A DNA stretch of 64,000 nucleotides from Rheum nobile. Lineage: Eukaryota > Streptophyta > Magnoliopsida > Caryophyllales > Polygonaceae. Shown here piece by piece: positions 51,568-61,989 of the stretch (positions are counted from its first letter, which is position 1; every line of letters starts with the position of its first letter). A program made the translations under genes and the position numbers. Below the pieces are notes generated by a model. It did not search any database and was not told the DNA's origin. It saw nothing but the letters and a program-made list of their open reading frames with translations. Where the stretch lies: assembly GCA_027886185.1 (NCBI GenBank), contig WOAB01000127.1, positions 186,001-250,000 on the forward strand, given 5' to 3'.

Positions 51568-52242
51568 TGTTTTGGGGCGAAAAGATAGGACGACCTAAAT
51601 TGCCTTAGACGGGGTAACTAGTCGATCGAATGATAAAAAACAATCCAAACCAAGCAAGCAATAGATAAACAAAGAATAAATATGTAATAGCGTGGTGGTT
51701 TTATTAGATGTCGTGTTTAATCAGACTGAATCGTGATATAACTTATCGTGATAAAACCAGAGATCGAGTGAGACTCGACCAGTGACTTGTGAGTGGCGAC
51801 TGGCGGGGGTCAGACATAGGAAGCCGTTAGAGAGCTAGATTGAGAGCGAGAGTGCTATTCTGGTGTGTTTTCTGAGTAAGAATGCTCGTGTCTCTTGCAT
51901 AATTGTGCGTGTTGTTTCTTATCCTCTTTGTCGTCCCGATATGGTAAGTCTTTCACCCTTGTTACCGTTTTGCTTTTCTTTCCGAATATTTCATCTTCAA
52001 TGTTGAGAGTAATGGCGAAGATTGCGCCATTGAATCTCTGTGATTATGTTGGTTTTAATGTTATGGCCGTTGCGTGATCTGGGCATTAAATGCGTGGCGA
52101 GATCCTTGCGATCCTGTCGGATGATACTCGACCAGAGAAGTCTCATCGGCTCCTTTGGGCTTTTCCTCTGTTCTTCCGATCTGCAGTGGGCTTGAGTTCG
52201 ATCCACTTGATCCGTCTTTCTCCTGGGATGCCAGTCCCAACA
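51568..52242 (-). repeat. 3' LTR of Tat element
   Basis: On the minus strand it begins TGTTGGGACTGG right after the purine-rich AACTTGGGGCTAT and ends CGCCCCAAAACA; 675 bp. The left border coincides with the end of CRM-like integrase coding. Confidence 0.75.
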
Positions 52243-52551
52243 ATAGCCCCAAGTTGTTATGGGCTTACGGTTTAGGCAAGTAGACCGAAATCCGTGGCAA
52301 CTTCTCTGGACACGATCTCCACCGTCCTTTTTGGCGCGGTTGCACAAGTCGACGTGGCTTGTGATTAGGGCATGACGCGACGTCTCTGTAGGTCATGATA
52401 TCTTTCCATAAATTCTGAGCAGGGGAAACGATTAGTCTTCATCTTCTTCCTTTGCAAGTTTCTTCTAGTAAGTTTCTTGGTCTCTCTCACCATAGCTTTC
52501 TGATTTTTCCTAGCCATAGCTCTCCAATTCCCCTCCCTCTCTATTCTCGAG
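52243..52551. other. Polypurine tract and spacer before antisense ORF
   Basis: The tract AACTTGGGGCTAT (minus strand) abuts the LTR. The remaining about 290 bp would be the promoter and 5' untranslated region of the plus-strand ORF; it includes a pyrimidine-rich leader just before its ATG. Confidence 0.45.
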
Positions 52552-54470
52552 ATGGTTTCTCTTGAGGCTTCTGATTCGTCGAAGACTCTTTCCGACGCTA
52601 GAGAAGGTGAAGTTCCTCCCCATTTTATCTTGACGGAGTCGGATGCGCTGGTTAGCACTTTGTCAGAGGCGGAACTGGATCAAGTCCTCCAAGTCGGGGG
52701 CTTTCCTTCAGAGACAATCGCTAGGCTGCCTCATCCAGACGAGAGGGCCGACGCGCGTTATGAAGGGTGGATTTGCTTCTATGTGTACCCGTTTAGAATA
52801 GGGCATACATTTCCTTTTTCTTCTCTTGTCAGAGATTTTCTAGTCACTTTGGCGTTAGCGCCGTGTCAAGTAATGCCTCAGGCGTGGAGAGTCCTTAGGG
52901 TTTTAGACCTCGTGAACGTCCAAACTGGAGCTGGTTTTGATTTTGATGCTTTGTGGTATAATTACTTCATCGGGTCGAAGAGTTATTCCCGTGTACAACT
53001 GCGTATCCGATGTGGCGGAAGCCCTTGGTGCAGACTCCTGATGTGAACGACCGTGGATGGGGGTCGAAATTCTTTTTTGTCAAACGTTCTTCTCTGGAGA
53101 AGGAAGGAGAATGTCCGTTTCTGTTGACGAAGTGGCGGATCGATAGTATGTATTTGTCTTCTCTCCCACGCGTTTAGGTGTTTTAACACTCTGTTTTTAA
53201 TTTTCCTTTTTTGTAGTCCCTGAACCGGAAGATTTGGAAGTTAATAGCCGATCAGAGGGCTTGTCCAAGATCATCCTTGGGGTTCCAGTGGCTGAGAGGA
53301 AGTTTGTAAACGTCAATCTCTTGTCGACGACCCCTGTTTCTCAAGAGGATATGTCGAACGTATCGTCATCTCGTGTGAAAGGTAGACATCCGACTCTGGG
53401 AGCCTCTTGTGACTGTCTTTTGTTTTGTCATGTGTTTTAGGGTTCTGTTTGTCATGTCAGGTTCTCCCGGTGGTCGAGCGACTACTCGTTTGAGAGTCGC
53501 TTCTGGAAAAAGCTTGATCGAGCAGGGGAAGGCGGCGGCCAAGGCTGCGTCGAGCAAGCCACTTCTGGTGGACCTGACAGCGCCAGCCAAGGCCAGCTCG
53601 AAGAGGAAAGCAAGTGCTTGCTCCGAAGATGTCAAGGCGGAGGAGGTCTTCAAGAAGAAGAAGGCCATGACTGTTGAGGGGATTGGCAAGATCGGTGCCG
53701 TTGGGCGGTCGATTGCTGACCTTTTTCACGCTCAAGACCCGACTTTGAAGTCGGAGGTCGACGACGTCTCTCCCCTCGACTGCATTGATGAAGCGGGGTG
53801 CTCCGCATGGAAGGTGAATCGTCTTTTTGTTTGTGTCTTTTTCTTTTTCTTTCGTTCGACCACGTTTTCTGATCGTCTGTTATGTCGTCGTGTGAGATTG
53901 CAGTCTTTTCAGTATCTTTTGGGGGCGTACTCTGGCATCAAGGCGATGGTCGCCAAGGCCGAGGAGCGGGCTGCTAGGTCAGAGTCCGACGTTGCGTCCT
54001 TGAAGACTAAATTAGAGGGAGCGGAGAGTCGCTGCCGTGAAATCGAGCGTCGCCTCACCAGGGAGTTGAAGAGCTGTCAATGGGAGTTGGTCGCATGTTA
54101 GAGGGAGTTTGAAGAGTGTCGGGCAAGCGTTGAGGAGGAGGTGAAACGGGCTCGGATCGTCGATGGCGAGATTGCTGGCGACGTTGGGGCCTTTTATGCT
54201 GTGAAGTCGCGCATCGAAATGATCAAAGAGTTCAACGAAGGCAAGCACGGGCTATGGGACCTGAATGCGGAGAAGGAGACTCTGGACTCCATGTTCCCAA
54301 AAGGCGATCCTGGTCAGGAGTTGTTCTGCTTAGCCGGTGTCGGCGAAGAAGCCGTGGATGAGGGCGTCGACGAGGACGAAGCCTACTCTGGCGATGTTAA
54401 GCTGACCGATGAGGTAGCCCCATTGGATCCAGTCCCTGCCGAAGGTAATGCCGTCGTCCCTGATGCCTGA
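52552..54470 (+). pseudogene. Antisense ORF of Tat element, gypsy-type transposon domain, putative introns
   Basis: It runs opposite to pol. ATG at 52552 gives MVSLEASDSSKTL, then DERADARYEGWICFYVYPF, RDFLVTLALAPCQVMPQAW and GFDFDALWYNYF, resembling the 'putative gypsy type transposon' domain; a frameshift near 52986 is followed by NDRGWGSKFFFVKR. Splice-like signals separate four blocks: donors at 53146 (GTATGT), 53382 (GTAGAC), 53814 (GTGAAT) and acceptors at 53216, 53440, 53903. The third block is Lys/Ala-rich; the fourth is a coiled coil (YSGIKAMVAKAEERAARSES, SLKTKLEGAESRCREIERRL) with one TAG near 54100. Function of such ORFs is unknown. Confidence 0.65.
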
Positions 54471-55320
54471 TTCGTTTTCTTTGCGTATTTTGACGTTGTT
54501 TGTCCCAATTATGTGTGGGTTTAGACATTTGGTGTTTTTGGATACTGTGTGTTTTGGCGACCCGTCCACCATCGCGGGTCGCAGAATATTTCTGTTTGAT
54601 GGAGTCCTACAGATGTGTAGGCAGACAATGTGGTTTGGCGACCCATCCACCATCGCGGGTCGCGTATTTGTATAAAAATGCTTTTATTTCGATGCAATTG
54701 TGTGTTTACATATAGAGTCATATGCTAGTCTATTTCGTACATGTTCGTCAGACTTTCAAAGAAGTTGTCGACGACGTTTTGTATTTTGTGTGCGTCGGTT
54801 TCACCCGTCTGCTTCGTCGAGTGGGGTTTCACCGTATGTATGTATGTAGAGCAGGCCTGCGATGTGTTTGTGTATGTGTTAGTCATGACATTATGCCGAG
54901 GAGGTAAGCAATTTGTTTATTGCGTAAATGTAACAAGGTGTTGTACCTTGTGTTTTGTGTAAGGCAGGCGGTGTGCCGACGTGCCTGTGTTGTCATCTCC
55001 CCGTGTTCCGATCGATCGTGTAATGTAAGCGCTATATGCGAATGACATGATCCATTTGCGGACGACTGGGTCCAATGTAAATGATGTTCTGCATTTGTGT
55101 TTTTGTAAGGAGGAAGTCCTCGCTTAGTGTCAGACGATGATATGTAAAAGAAAGTAGCGATGTACATGCGATATGTATGCGATAGATGGCAATGTGTATG
55201 CAATAGCATGCGATATGTAGCAATGTATATGCGATAGCATGCGATATGTAGCAATGTATATGCGATAGCATGCGATATGAAGCGATGTATAGAATTTGTG
55301 TGATGTTTTACCTCGTCGGT
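54471..55320. repeat. Spacer with palindromic and 31-bp tandem repeats
   Basis: Two copies of a hairpin GCGACCC...CGGGTCGC (54557-54582 and 54638-54663) lie 81 bp apart. From about 55160 to 55285 a 31-bp unit containing AGCATGCGATATGTAGCAAT is repeated about three and a half times (starts at 55205, 55236, 55267). Short ORFs here follow from the repeats. Tandem arrays in this position are known in Tat/Ogre-type elements. Confidence 0.8.
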
Positions 55321-55983
55321 TCAGAAATGGTAGAGCTTTAGATGTGTTGCGTTCCAACTTCTTGGGATCGGTTGTCCGTCTTTGTCTTCTAACTGATATG
55401 CTCCTTGTCCGACCACTTCGGTGATCAAGTAAGGTCCTTCCCATTGTGGTGCTAGCTTTTCGTCAGATGGATTCTTGGTGTTCTGGAAAGTTTTCCTTAA
55501 GACCCAGTCTCCGAACTTGAATGCCTTAATTCGAACGTTCTTGTTGTAGCTCCTTGCGACTTGTTGTTGGAACCTGACCATCCTGATTCGGGCTTTCTCT
55601 CTGATCTCGTCCGTTGTGTCCAGATTGTGTGCTAGTTCGACGTCGTTTTGTTCAATTGTCTGAAGGTTGCAGCGAGCAGTCGGAATCAGTAACTCAGCCG
55701 GGATGACCGCCTCACTCCCATAGACGAGAGAGAAAGGCGATTGCCCGGTCGCGTTCTTTGGAGTAGTCCTGTCGGACCAGAGAATAAGTGGGAGTTCGTC
55801 TGCCCATTTGCCTTTAGCCCCGGTGAGGCGTTTCTTGAGGTTGTTGATAATGATCTCGTTACTGGATTCGGCTTGTCCATTGGATTGTGGATACCGAGGT
55901 GTGGATGTGACCAACTTGATGTTCCATTGGTCGCATAAGGCTCTAGTCTTATGACTGATGAACTGGGAACCGTTGTCGCACAC
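55321..55983 (-). pseudogene. Tat integrase, N-terminal part deleted
   Basis: Minus-strand text: FGVPSEIVCDNGSQF (second catalytic Asp), YPQSNGQAESSNEII (catalytic Glu), TGQSPFSLVYGSEAVIP and the C-terminal WEGPYLITEVVGQGAYQLED, LKLYHF. The zinc motif and first catalytic Asp are missing because the preceding RNase H linker (DKTEAKRLK) is fused here with a frame change at about 56010. Inactive. Confidence 0.88.
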
Positions 55984-57076
55984 GATTTCTGATGGGACGC
56001 CAAATCTTGAGCCTTTTTGCTTCTGTCTTGTCGTCGAGTAGAATGCCGTCTTTTAACCACCTAATGTAAGGTAGCATCCAGTTGTCATCGGCGTCGACGA
56101 TGTCCTCTTTGGGTCGGTCGCCTATTTCCATGGCGACGAGTTCTTCAAGTGATGTTGTTAACTCGACGGATGTCCTTGGGACGGCTGGCGTCATGATGTG
56201 GGCCAATGGTATATGTGGAAATTCTTTCGGGTCTAGGACGGATCCTAGATTGGCGAGTGCGTCAGCTTGGGAGTTAAGGTCCCTGGGTACTTGTCGGATG
56301 TTGAATGTCTGGAATTGTCCGATTAGTTTCCTGGCTACCTCCAGGTAGGCTACCATTCTGGTATCCTTGGCGTTGTACGACCCTTGTATCTGGTTTACGA
56401 CCAGCAGGGAGTCGCAGATGACTTCGATCTCTCGGACCCCTAGATCGCGAGCCAGGATGAGTCCGAATATGAGTGCTTCGTATTCATCTTCGTTGTTAGT
56501 TGCATCCCACTCACATCTGACGGCTTGAGCTATCTTGTCCCCTTATGGTGATTTCAGCATGACCCCAAGCCCCGATCCTCTGGCATTCGACGCCCCATCT
56601 GTATGGAGCTCCCATGTACATGTCTCGTCTGTCGCGAGTAGTTGTGTCGCTTCTTTAGCGGCTTCTTGCTCTAGGGTCGGACTGAAATCGGCCACAAAGT
56701 CGGCTAAGGCTTGCGACATGATCGCCATCCTAGGCTCATACTCGATGTCGTAACCACTGAGGTGTATGGCCCATTTGGTCATTCGTCCTGTGAACTCGGG
56801 TTTCCTCATGATAGCTCTCATGGGATGATTAGTGCGAACAGTAATAGTATGAGATTCAAAATATGGTTTGAGTTTATTTGAAGCCATTACCAATGATAGT
56901 ACGAGCTTTTCAAGTGACGAATACCTCGTTTCGGCTGATAATAGCGTCCGACTGACGTAGTATATTGGCGAATGTTTTCCATCCTCCTCTCTGACCAGTA
57001 CAGCGCTTACGGCCGACTCTGACACTGCAAGATAAAGAAATAAGGGCTCGTCGCCTTTAGGTTTCGTCAGTAACAT
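55984..57076 (-). pseudogene. Tat RNase H and second (archaeal-type) RNase H
   Basis: RNase H: LFLYLAVSESAVSAVLVREE, YYVSRTLLSAETRYSSLEKL, VRTNHPMRAIM. A linker (ADFVADFSP) leads to the second RNase H, WELHTDGASNARGSGLGVML (first catalytic Asp), a stop at 56543, then across 56540-55990 LNSQADALANLGS (late Asp). A duplicated RNase H of this archaeal type is characteristic of Tat elements. In-frame stops at 57104 and 56543. Confidence 0.85.
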
Positions 57077-57103
57077 GGGACTGGCCAGGTACTCTTTGAG
57101 GTT

Positions 57104-58141
57104 CTAGAACGCTGCTTCGTGTTCTTCCATCCACTGAAAGGATTTGTTCTTCTTGAGCGCGTCGTGGAAGGGTTTGCATTTGTCGGGTGATTTGGAGATG
57201 AATCTGTTCAGAGCTGCTATCCGACCTGTGAGCTTCTGTACGTCTTTGACACATTGGGGGGATCGGAGGTTGATGAGAGCCTTGATCTGTTCTGGGCTGG
57301 CCTCTACTCCTCTTTGTGTCACCATGTATCCTAAGAATTTCCCTGACGACACTCCAAAGGAGCATTTAGTAGGGTTTAGTTTCATGTTGTACCTTTTGAG
57401 CACCTCGAAGCTGTCGCGCAGGTGGTCTATGTTATCTTCTTTCTTTTTGGATTTGACCAACATGTCGTCGATGTAGACTTCCATCGTGTCTCCGATTTGG
57501 TCTTTGAACATTTTGTTGACTAATCGTTGATATGTGGCCCCTGCATTTTTCAGACCAAAGGGCATCACTTTGTAACAATAGATACCTTGGCTGGTGATGA
57601 ATGCTGTTTTTTCTTGGTCATCGGGATCTATGAGGATCTGATTGTAGCCGCTGAAAGCATCCATGAAGGTGAGCATTTCGTGCCCCGCTGTGGCGTCGAC
57701 CATGGCGTCGATATGGGGTAGAGGAAACGAGTCCTTGGGACAAGCCTTGTTGAGGTCTGTGAAGTCGATGCAGACTCTCCATTTGCCGTTCTTCTTCTAG
57801 ACTACGACCACGTTGGCTAGCCATTCAGGATAGTGGACCTCTCTGATTTTTCCTGTTTCCAATAAGCTTCTGACTTCGTCGTCTACTATCTTGTTCTGCT
57901 CGGGAGCAAACTTTCTGCGTTTTTGCTTGACAGGGGGATGAGATGGATCCACATTTAATTTATGAGTAATAACATTTGGAGATATTCCGACCATATCCTT
58001 ATGCGACCATGCGAAACAGTCGGCATTGGCCCTGAGAAAGTCAAGGAGTTGTTGTCTGGTCGAGTCGTCCAAGTCCGACCCGACCCTTATCGTTTGGTTT
58101 GGCTTTGAAGGGTCTAGTGCTATCTCGTCGAGTTTTTCCAT
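57104..58141 (-). pseudogene. Tat reverse transcriptase
   Basis: Minus-strand text: CFAWSHKDMVGISPNVITH, KQKRRKFAPEQNKIVDDEV, IREVHYPEWLANVVVV, a TAG at 57797, then HIDAMVDATAGHEML, MDAFSGYNQI, VMPFGLKNAGATYQRLV, and catalytic VYIDDMLVKS followed by CSFGVSSGKFLGYMV. The frame is otherwise continuous. It would synthesise element cDNA. Confidence 0.9.
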
Positions 58142-58276
58142 TTCTGGTTCGACGTACCGACTAGGTTCTTCGCCGCTCTGTGGTTGCTACGCGGTCTTGC
58201 GTTCGACCGTGTTCTTCATGGAAGCGACGTAGCATTCCTTTGCGGTCTTTTGATCTCCTTTGATTTCTTGGACTCC

Positions 58277-58600
58277 CTATTCAGTGGAAAATTTGATAAC
58301 TTGATGATATGTTGAAGGTACTGCCTTCATAGCGTGTATCCACGGCCTTCCAAGAATGCAATTATAGGGAGACGGACAGTCTAAGACTAAGAATTTCACC
58401 TGTTGGTTGACTCCTCCAGCGTATGTGGTTAGAATGATTTCACCAGTCATATGCTTAACCTCGCCGCTGAACCCGACCAGTGGGGTCGACTTCCTGATTA
58501 GGTCGTTCTCAGTCAAACCCATTTCTTTAAGAGCATCAAGGGTCAAGAGATTTGTCGAGCTCCCTGTATCGATTAGTATTCTCCGTATTTGCAAAATCTT
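58277..58600 (-). pseudogene. Tat aspartic protease
   Basis: Text: ILQIRRILIDTGSSTNLLTL (catalytic Asp in DTGSS), PLVGFSGEVKHMTGEI, FLVLDCPSPYNCILGRPWIH. It ends at a stop at 58277; RT follows in the same frame. Coding before DKILQ is not Tat protease, marking the truncation point. Confidence 0.87.
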
Positions 58601-59038
58601 ATCAAGAGATTTATCTTTTGATCTTTTCGGATTTGCAAAAGGAAACAAATATAAAATCGGTCTAAGTAACAAGAATATCACAAGTGTGATCTTAGAGATA
58701 GGAGAGAGAAGATAAGATTGTATATGATATCTTATGTAAGGAAATTCGGCTAACAACCTAAAAAGTAGAATCCAGCAAACAAGGAAACTCTATCCACGCA
58801 TGAAATAAGGAAACAAAATATTCTAGCATGCAAGATAACAAATTACCTAACACACCAAAACTTAGGGAACAAGGGAAAAAAAAATCGGCCAAGATAGTAT
58901 CTTGTAGAAACCGAAGGTGTTGCAAAGATGGAAATTTTATGGTTTTTCGCGATATCTCAATAAAGCAAACGATGGGGGTCAAGAAAAAAAATTGTGAACA
59001 AGATGCAAACTTGAGTTCGTGACTTACAAGACTGCTGG
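58601..59038 (-). other. Leader of CRM-like Gypsy element after deletion junction
   Basis: A/T-rich, no ORF. It connects the primer site to truncated Tat protease. A repeated TTGCAAAA lies at about 58590 and 58633, close to the junction. Confidence 0.5.
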
Positions 59039-59050
59039 GCTCTGATGCCA
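59039..59050 (-). promoter_or_regulatory. Primer-binding site (Met-tRNA-like)
   Basis: On the minus strand TGGCATCAGAGC, two bases after the LTR end. It differs from TGGTATCAGAGC by one base. Confidence 0.85.
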
Positions 59051-59052
59051 GT

Positions 59053-59967
59053 TGATGTGTTCTTGCCTCCGATGACAAGTCGAATTGTCAAGGTGACACC
59101 TTTGGATCTAGTCTTGGTTGGGAAGTCACTCGGCACTGACAAATCTGCCGTGGAACGCAATGTTGGTGATGGTTTGCGAGCGGGAGATTGCGATGGTTGT
59201 TGTGATGGAAATGGTGGAAGTGATGAATGGGATGAATAGATAGTGGTGGCGGAAGCGATGTGATGAGGGATAGATGACTTGAGAAGACAAGTCTTTGGGG
59301 TATCGTAGCGTTGACTGCGGAGGAAGGGAGATGCGAAGGAAGACTTGGCTTGAAGAATCAAGCGATTGCCGTAGCATCGGCGGCGGAGGGAATGGGGATG
59401 CGAAGATAGAGGGTGACGTCCGATCAAGGGAAAGAGGATAAACACTCTACTTGAATCCTTGATTAAAATTGAATGTAAGGAAATAACAATAACAAAGGAG
59501 GCTTTAAATAGCCAAAGAACTCGGCCAAGACCTAATGGGCTTGGACCGAGACGAACCTATGGGCTAGCCCATGCAAGCATGCAAAAGGCACAAACCCTAA
59601 AAGATAGAAATGCTATAAATAGAAACTATCTAAGACATACAGGAAATACCAAATATAGAAAGTGTATCAAAAGAACGCGTTTAAGTCCTAACGCAGTGAA
59701 GGCATGCAGTCAAACATCATGATAGATGACGATGAAGGGGCGATCGACTCGCGAGTGTGTGCATGCGTTGTTCTGATGCCGATTGTTGCGAGGACGACGA
59801 GTCTTGGGTTGGCGTCTGGGCTTCCTTGGCCAGCGACGACGCGTGCGACAAGTGACACGACGGCAGAGGCGATGGCTTTGGACCTAGACCTTGTTACTGG
59901 GCCCTCTGAGCGATGGCTCATGGCTTCTTCCTCGTCTTGGGCCGTCATGGGAGGCAGGGTCACATCA
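59053..59967 (-). repeat. 5' LTR of CRM-like Gypsy element
   Basis: It is 915 bp, collinear with 49839-50752 with roughly 35 differences by eye. It also carries the non-translated duplicate of the pol C-terminus. Confidence 0.9.
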
Positions 59968-59972
59968 AACAA

Positions 59973-61175
59973 CTGGAGCACTATCCACAACTGTTTATGG
60001 GCCCTCATTTGAATATGGTTCTTGAGGTATTGGTTCCGGTACCTGGACAACTTTCCTTTGGGAAGCTATGCCTCCAGATACTGGCATCTCCTCGTCGACA
60101 TCGTCCATGTCGCCTTGTTTTTGGGTTTGTTACTCATCTTGAACTTCTTCAAGATGAACATTTCTCCCACTTGGCTTCTTGGAAATAAACTATTTTTCCA
60201 AAAAGACACTATCCCTTGCAACAAACACTTTGTGCTCTGTGGGATTGTAGAAGTAGTATCCCTTGGTTTCCTTAGGATACCCTATAAATAAGAATTTATC
60301 CGATTTGGGTGCAAGCTTATCTGATAGTAAACGCTTTACATAAGCTTCACACCACCAGCTTTTCAGGAAAGACAGACGTGGAACTCTTCCAGTCCGTATC
60401 TCATATGGTGTCTTGTCTACAGTCCTAGACGGAGTCCTATTTAGTGTGAACGCAGCGGTTGTGAGGGCATATCCCCAGAAGGATACTGGAAGGTTAGCAA
60501 AACTCATCATTGAACGGACTATGTCTAACAGGGTCATGTTCCTCCTTTCAGACACACCATTCAGTTGTGGCATGCCTGGTGAAGTCAGTTGTGTTATGAT
60601 CCCACAACTTCTCAGATGATGATCGAACTCCTGACTCAGATATTCACCACCGCGATCTGATCGAAGTGCCTTTATCTTCTTGCCAGTTTGAGTTTCTACT
60701 TCATTTTGTAACTCTTTGAACTTTTTAAAGGATTCAGATTTGTGCGTCATTAAGTAGATATACCCATATCTATCAAGTCGTCAGTAAATGTGATGAAGTA
60801 TCGATAGCCTCCTCTAGCTTCTGTGCTCATTGGTCCACATACATCAGTATGTATTAGGGCCAGTAGCTCAGTAGCCCTTTCACTAGTCCCAGTGAAAGGT
60901 GACCTTGTCATATTGCCCATTAGGCATGACTCACATGTCTCAAGTAATTCACAATCAATTGATTTGAGAATTCCATCTTTATGGAGTTTCTTCATGCGAT
61001 TCAAGCTTATGTGGCCCAAGCGACAGTGCCATAAATAGGCTTCTCTCAAATCATTCGTCTTTTGCCTCTTGGTACTAACGTTATAAATTTCAGACTTGAG
61101 GTCCAACACATAGAGTCCATTACTCATAGAAGCATTGGCATAGAAAATATCATTCTTGAAAATAAAAAAAAGCAT
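59973..61175 (-). pseudogene. Copia-B GAG-pre-integrase and integrase
   Basis: Minus-strand text: LYVLDLKSEIYNVSTKRQK, zinc motif LWHCRLGHISLNRMK and CESCLMGNMTRSPFTG, catalytic D (HTDVCGPMS), a stop near 60750, then D (LRSDRGGEYLSQEF). The catalytic Glu box reads PQLNGVSERRN, with Leu where most Copia have Gln. The C-terminus includes KSDKFLFIGYPKETKGYYF. It continues with decayed linker to the AACAA duplication at 59968-59972. Confidence 0.87.
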
Positions 61176-61396
61176 CCATTCTTAATGACAAATTCGAAAC
61201 CCTCAATATCCAAAACTGAAGTCAAAATAGGGTTTTTAGTAGTTAAAGGAACAAAATAACAATTATTCAATTATAAAACTAAGCCAGAAGGTAAAGATAG
61301 ACTATAATCTCCTTCGGCAAGTGCAACAACCCTTGCTCCATTTCCAACGCGCATGTCTATCTCTCCCCTCTCCAACTGCCGCCTACTTCTTAGTCC

Positions 61397-61989
61397 CTAC
61401 ACATTCGAAATAATGTAAGAACCACATTCGATATCTAATACCCAAGTAGTAGCTTTGGTTGTTAAGACTTCAATAACAAAAATACCTGAAGTGGAGCTCA
61501 CAGTTCCGTTCTTCTTGTCTTCTAGGTACTTGGGGCAATTTCTCTTCCATTGCCCCTTGGCCTTGCAGTAGAAGCAGTCATGCTCAGCAGCCACCTTTGG
61601 CTTCTCAACTGCCTTGGGTTGGGCAACTTTCTTGCCTTTCCCTTGGTTTTGTTGCTTCCCTTTAGGCCCCTTCTTGAACCCTTTCCCTTTGTTGATCATA
61701 AGAACTTCTTTCTTATTGTCAACTTGGACGTTTTGCTCAGCTGTTTTGAGCATGCCATGGAGTTCATTCAGGGTTTTTCCAATTCCATGCATATGGTAGT
61801 TCAATCTAAATTGAGCGAATCCATCATGCAAGGAGTGCAATATGATGTCAGTAGCCAACTCTTGGCTATATGGGGAACGTAGTGCTGCCATTTGGTCAAA
61901 AAGACCAATCATGTCAAATACATGGGCACTCACTAGTTTACCCTTCTCAAGTTTGCGCTCCAATATGGCCCTGTGTGTCTCATACCTCT
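61397..61989 (-). pseudogene. Copia-B gag C-terminus and protease start
   Basis: Minus-strand text: RYETHRAILERKLEKGKLVS, VFDMIGLFDQMAALRSPYSQ, then a Lys/Gln-rich basic linker and the zinc knuckle CFYCKAKGQWKRNC, in which the His is replaced by Gln. The protease region reads WVLDIECGS with the usual DTG/DSG altered. The 5' neighbour is the solo LTR at 61990. Confidence 0.85.

Larger units (their letters stand above)
51568..58600 (-). mobile_element. Tat-lineage Gypsy element, 5' end truncated
   Basis: Minus-strand order: protease (58600-58277), RT, RNase H, a second RNase H, integrase (ends 55321), then a spacer, an ORF on the opposite strand (52552-54470), polypurine tract and 3' LTR (51568-52242). 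Two RNase H domains and an antisense ORF after pol are hallmarks of Tat (Retand-like) elements. No 5' LTR or gag is present; sequence passes directly into the leader of the surrounding CRM-like element near 58600. It was inserted in that element's integrase (probable target CTATA at 51563-51567). Confidence 0.85.
49839..59967 (-). mobile_element. CRM/Reina-like Gypsy element enclosing a Tat-element fragment
   Basis: LTRs at 49839-50752 and 59053-59967 with duplication AACAA (49834-49838, 59968-59972) show one insertion into Copia-B. On the minus strand: 5' LTR (right), primer site 59039-59050, about 400 bp of leader, then a break into Tat-lineage sequence (about 58600-51568), then its own integrase end and 3' LTR (left). 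Gag, protease, RT and RNase H of this element are absent. As in the 27781 element, pol runs into the LTR. The LTRs differ by roughly 4% by eye, so it is older. Confidence 0.88.

Noticed and set aside
54883..55444. Overlapping minus-strand ORFs rich in HIACYRIYIATYR-like repeats
   Set aside because: Produced by translating the 31-bp tandem repeat; no independent sign of coding.
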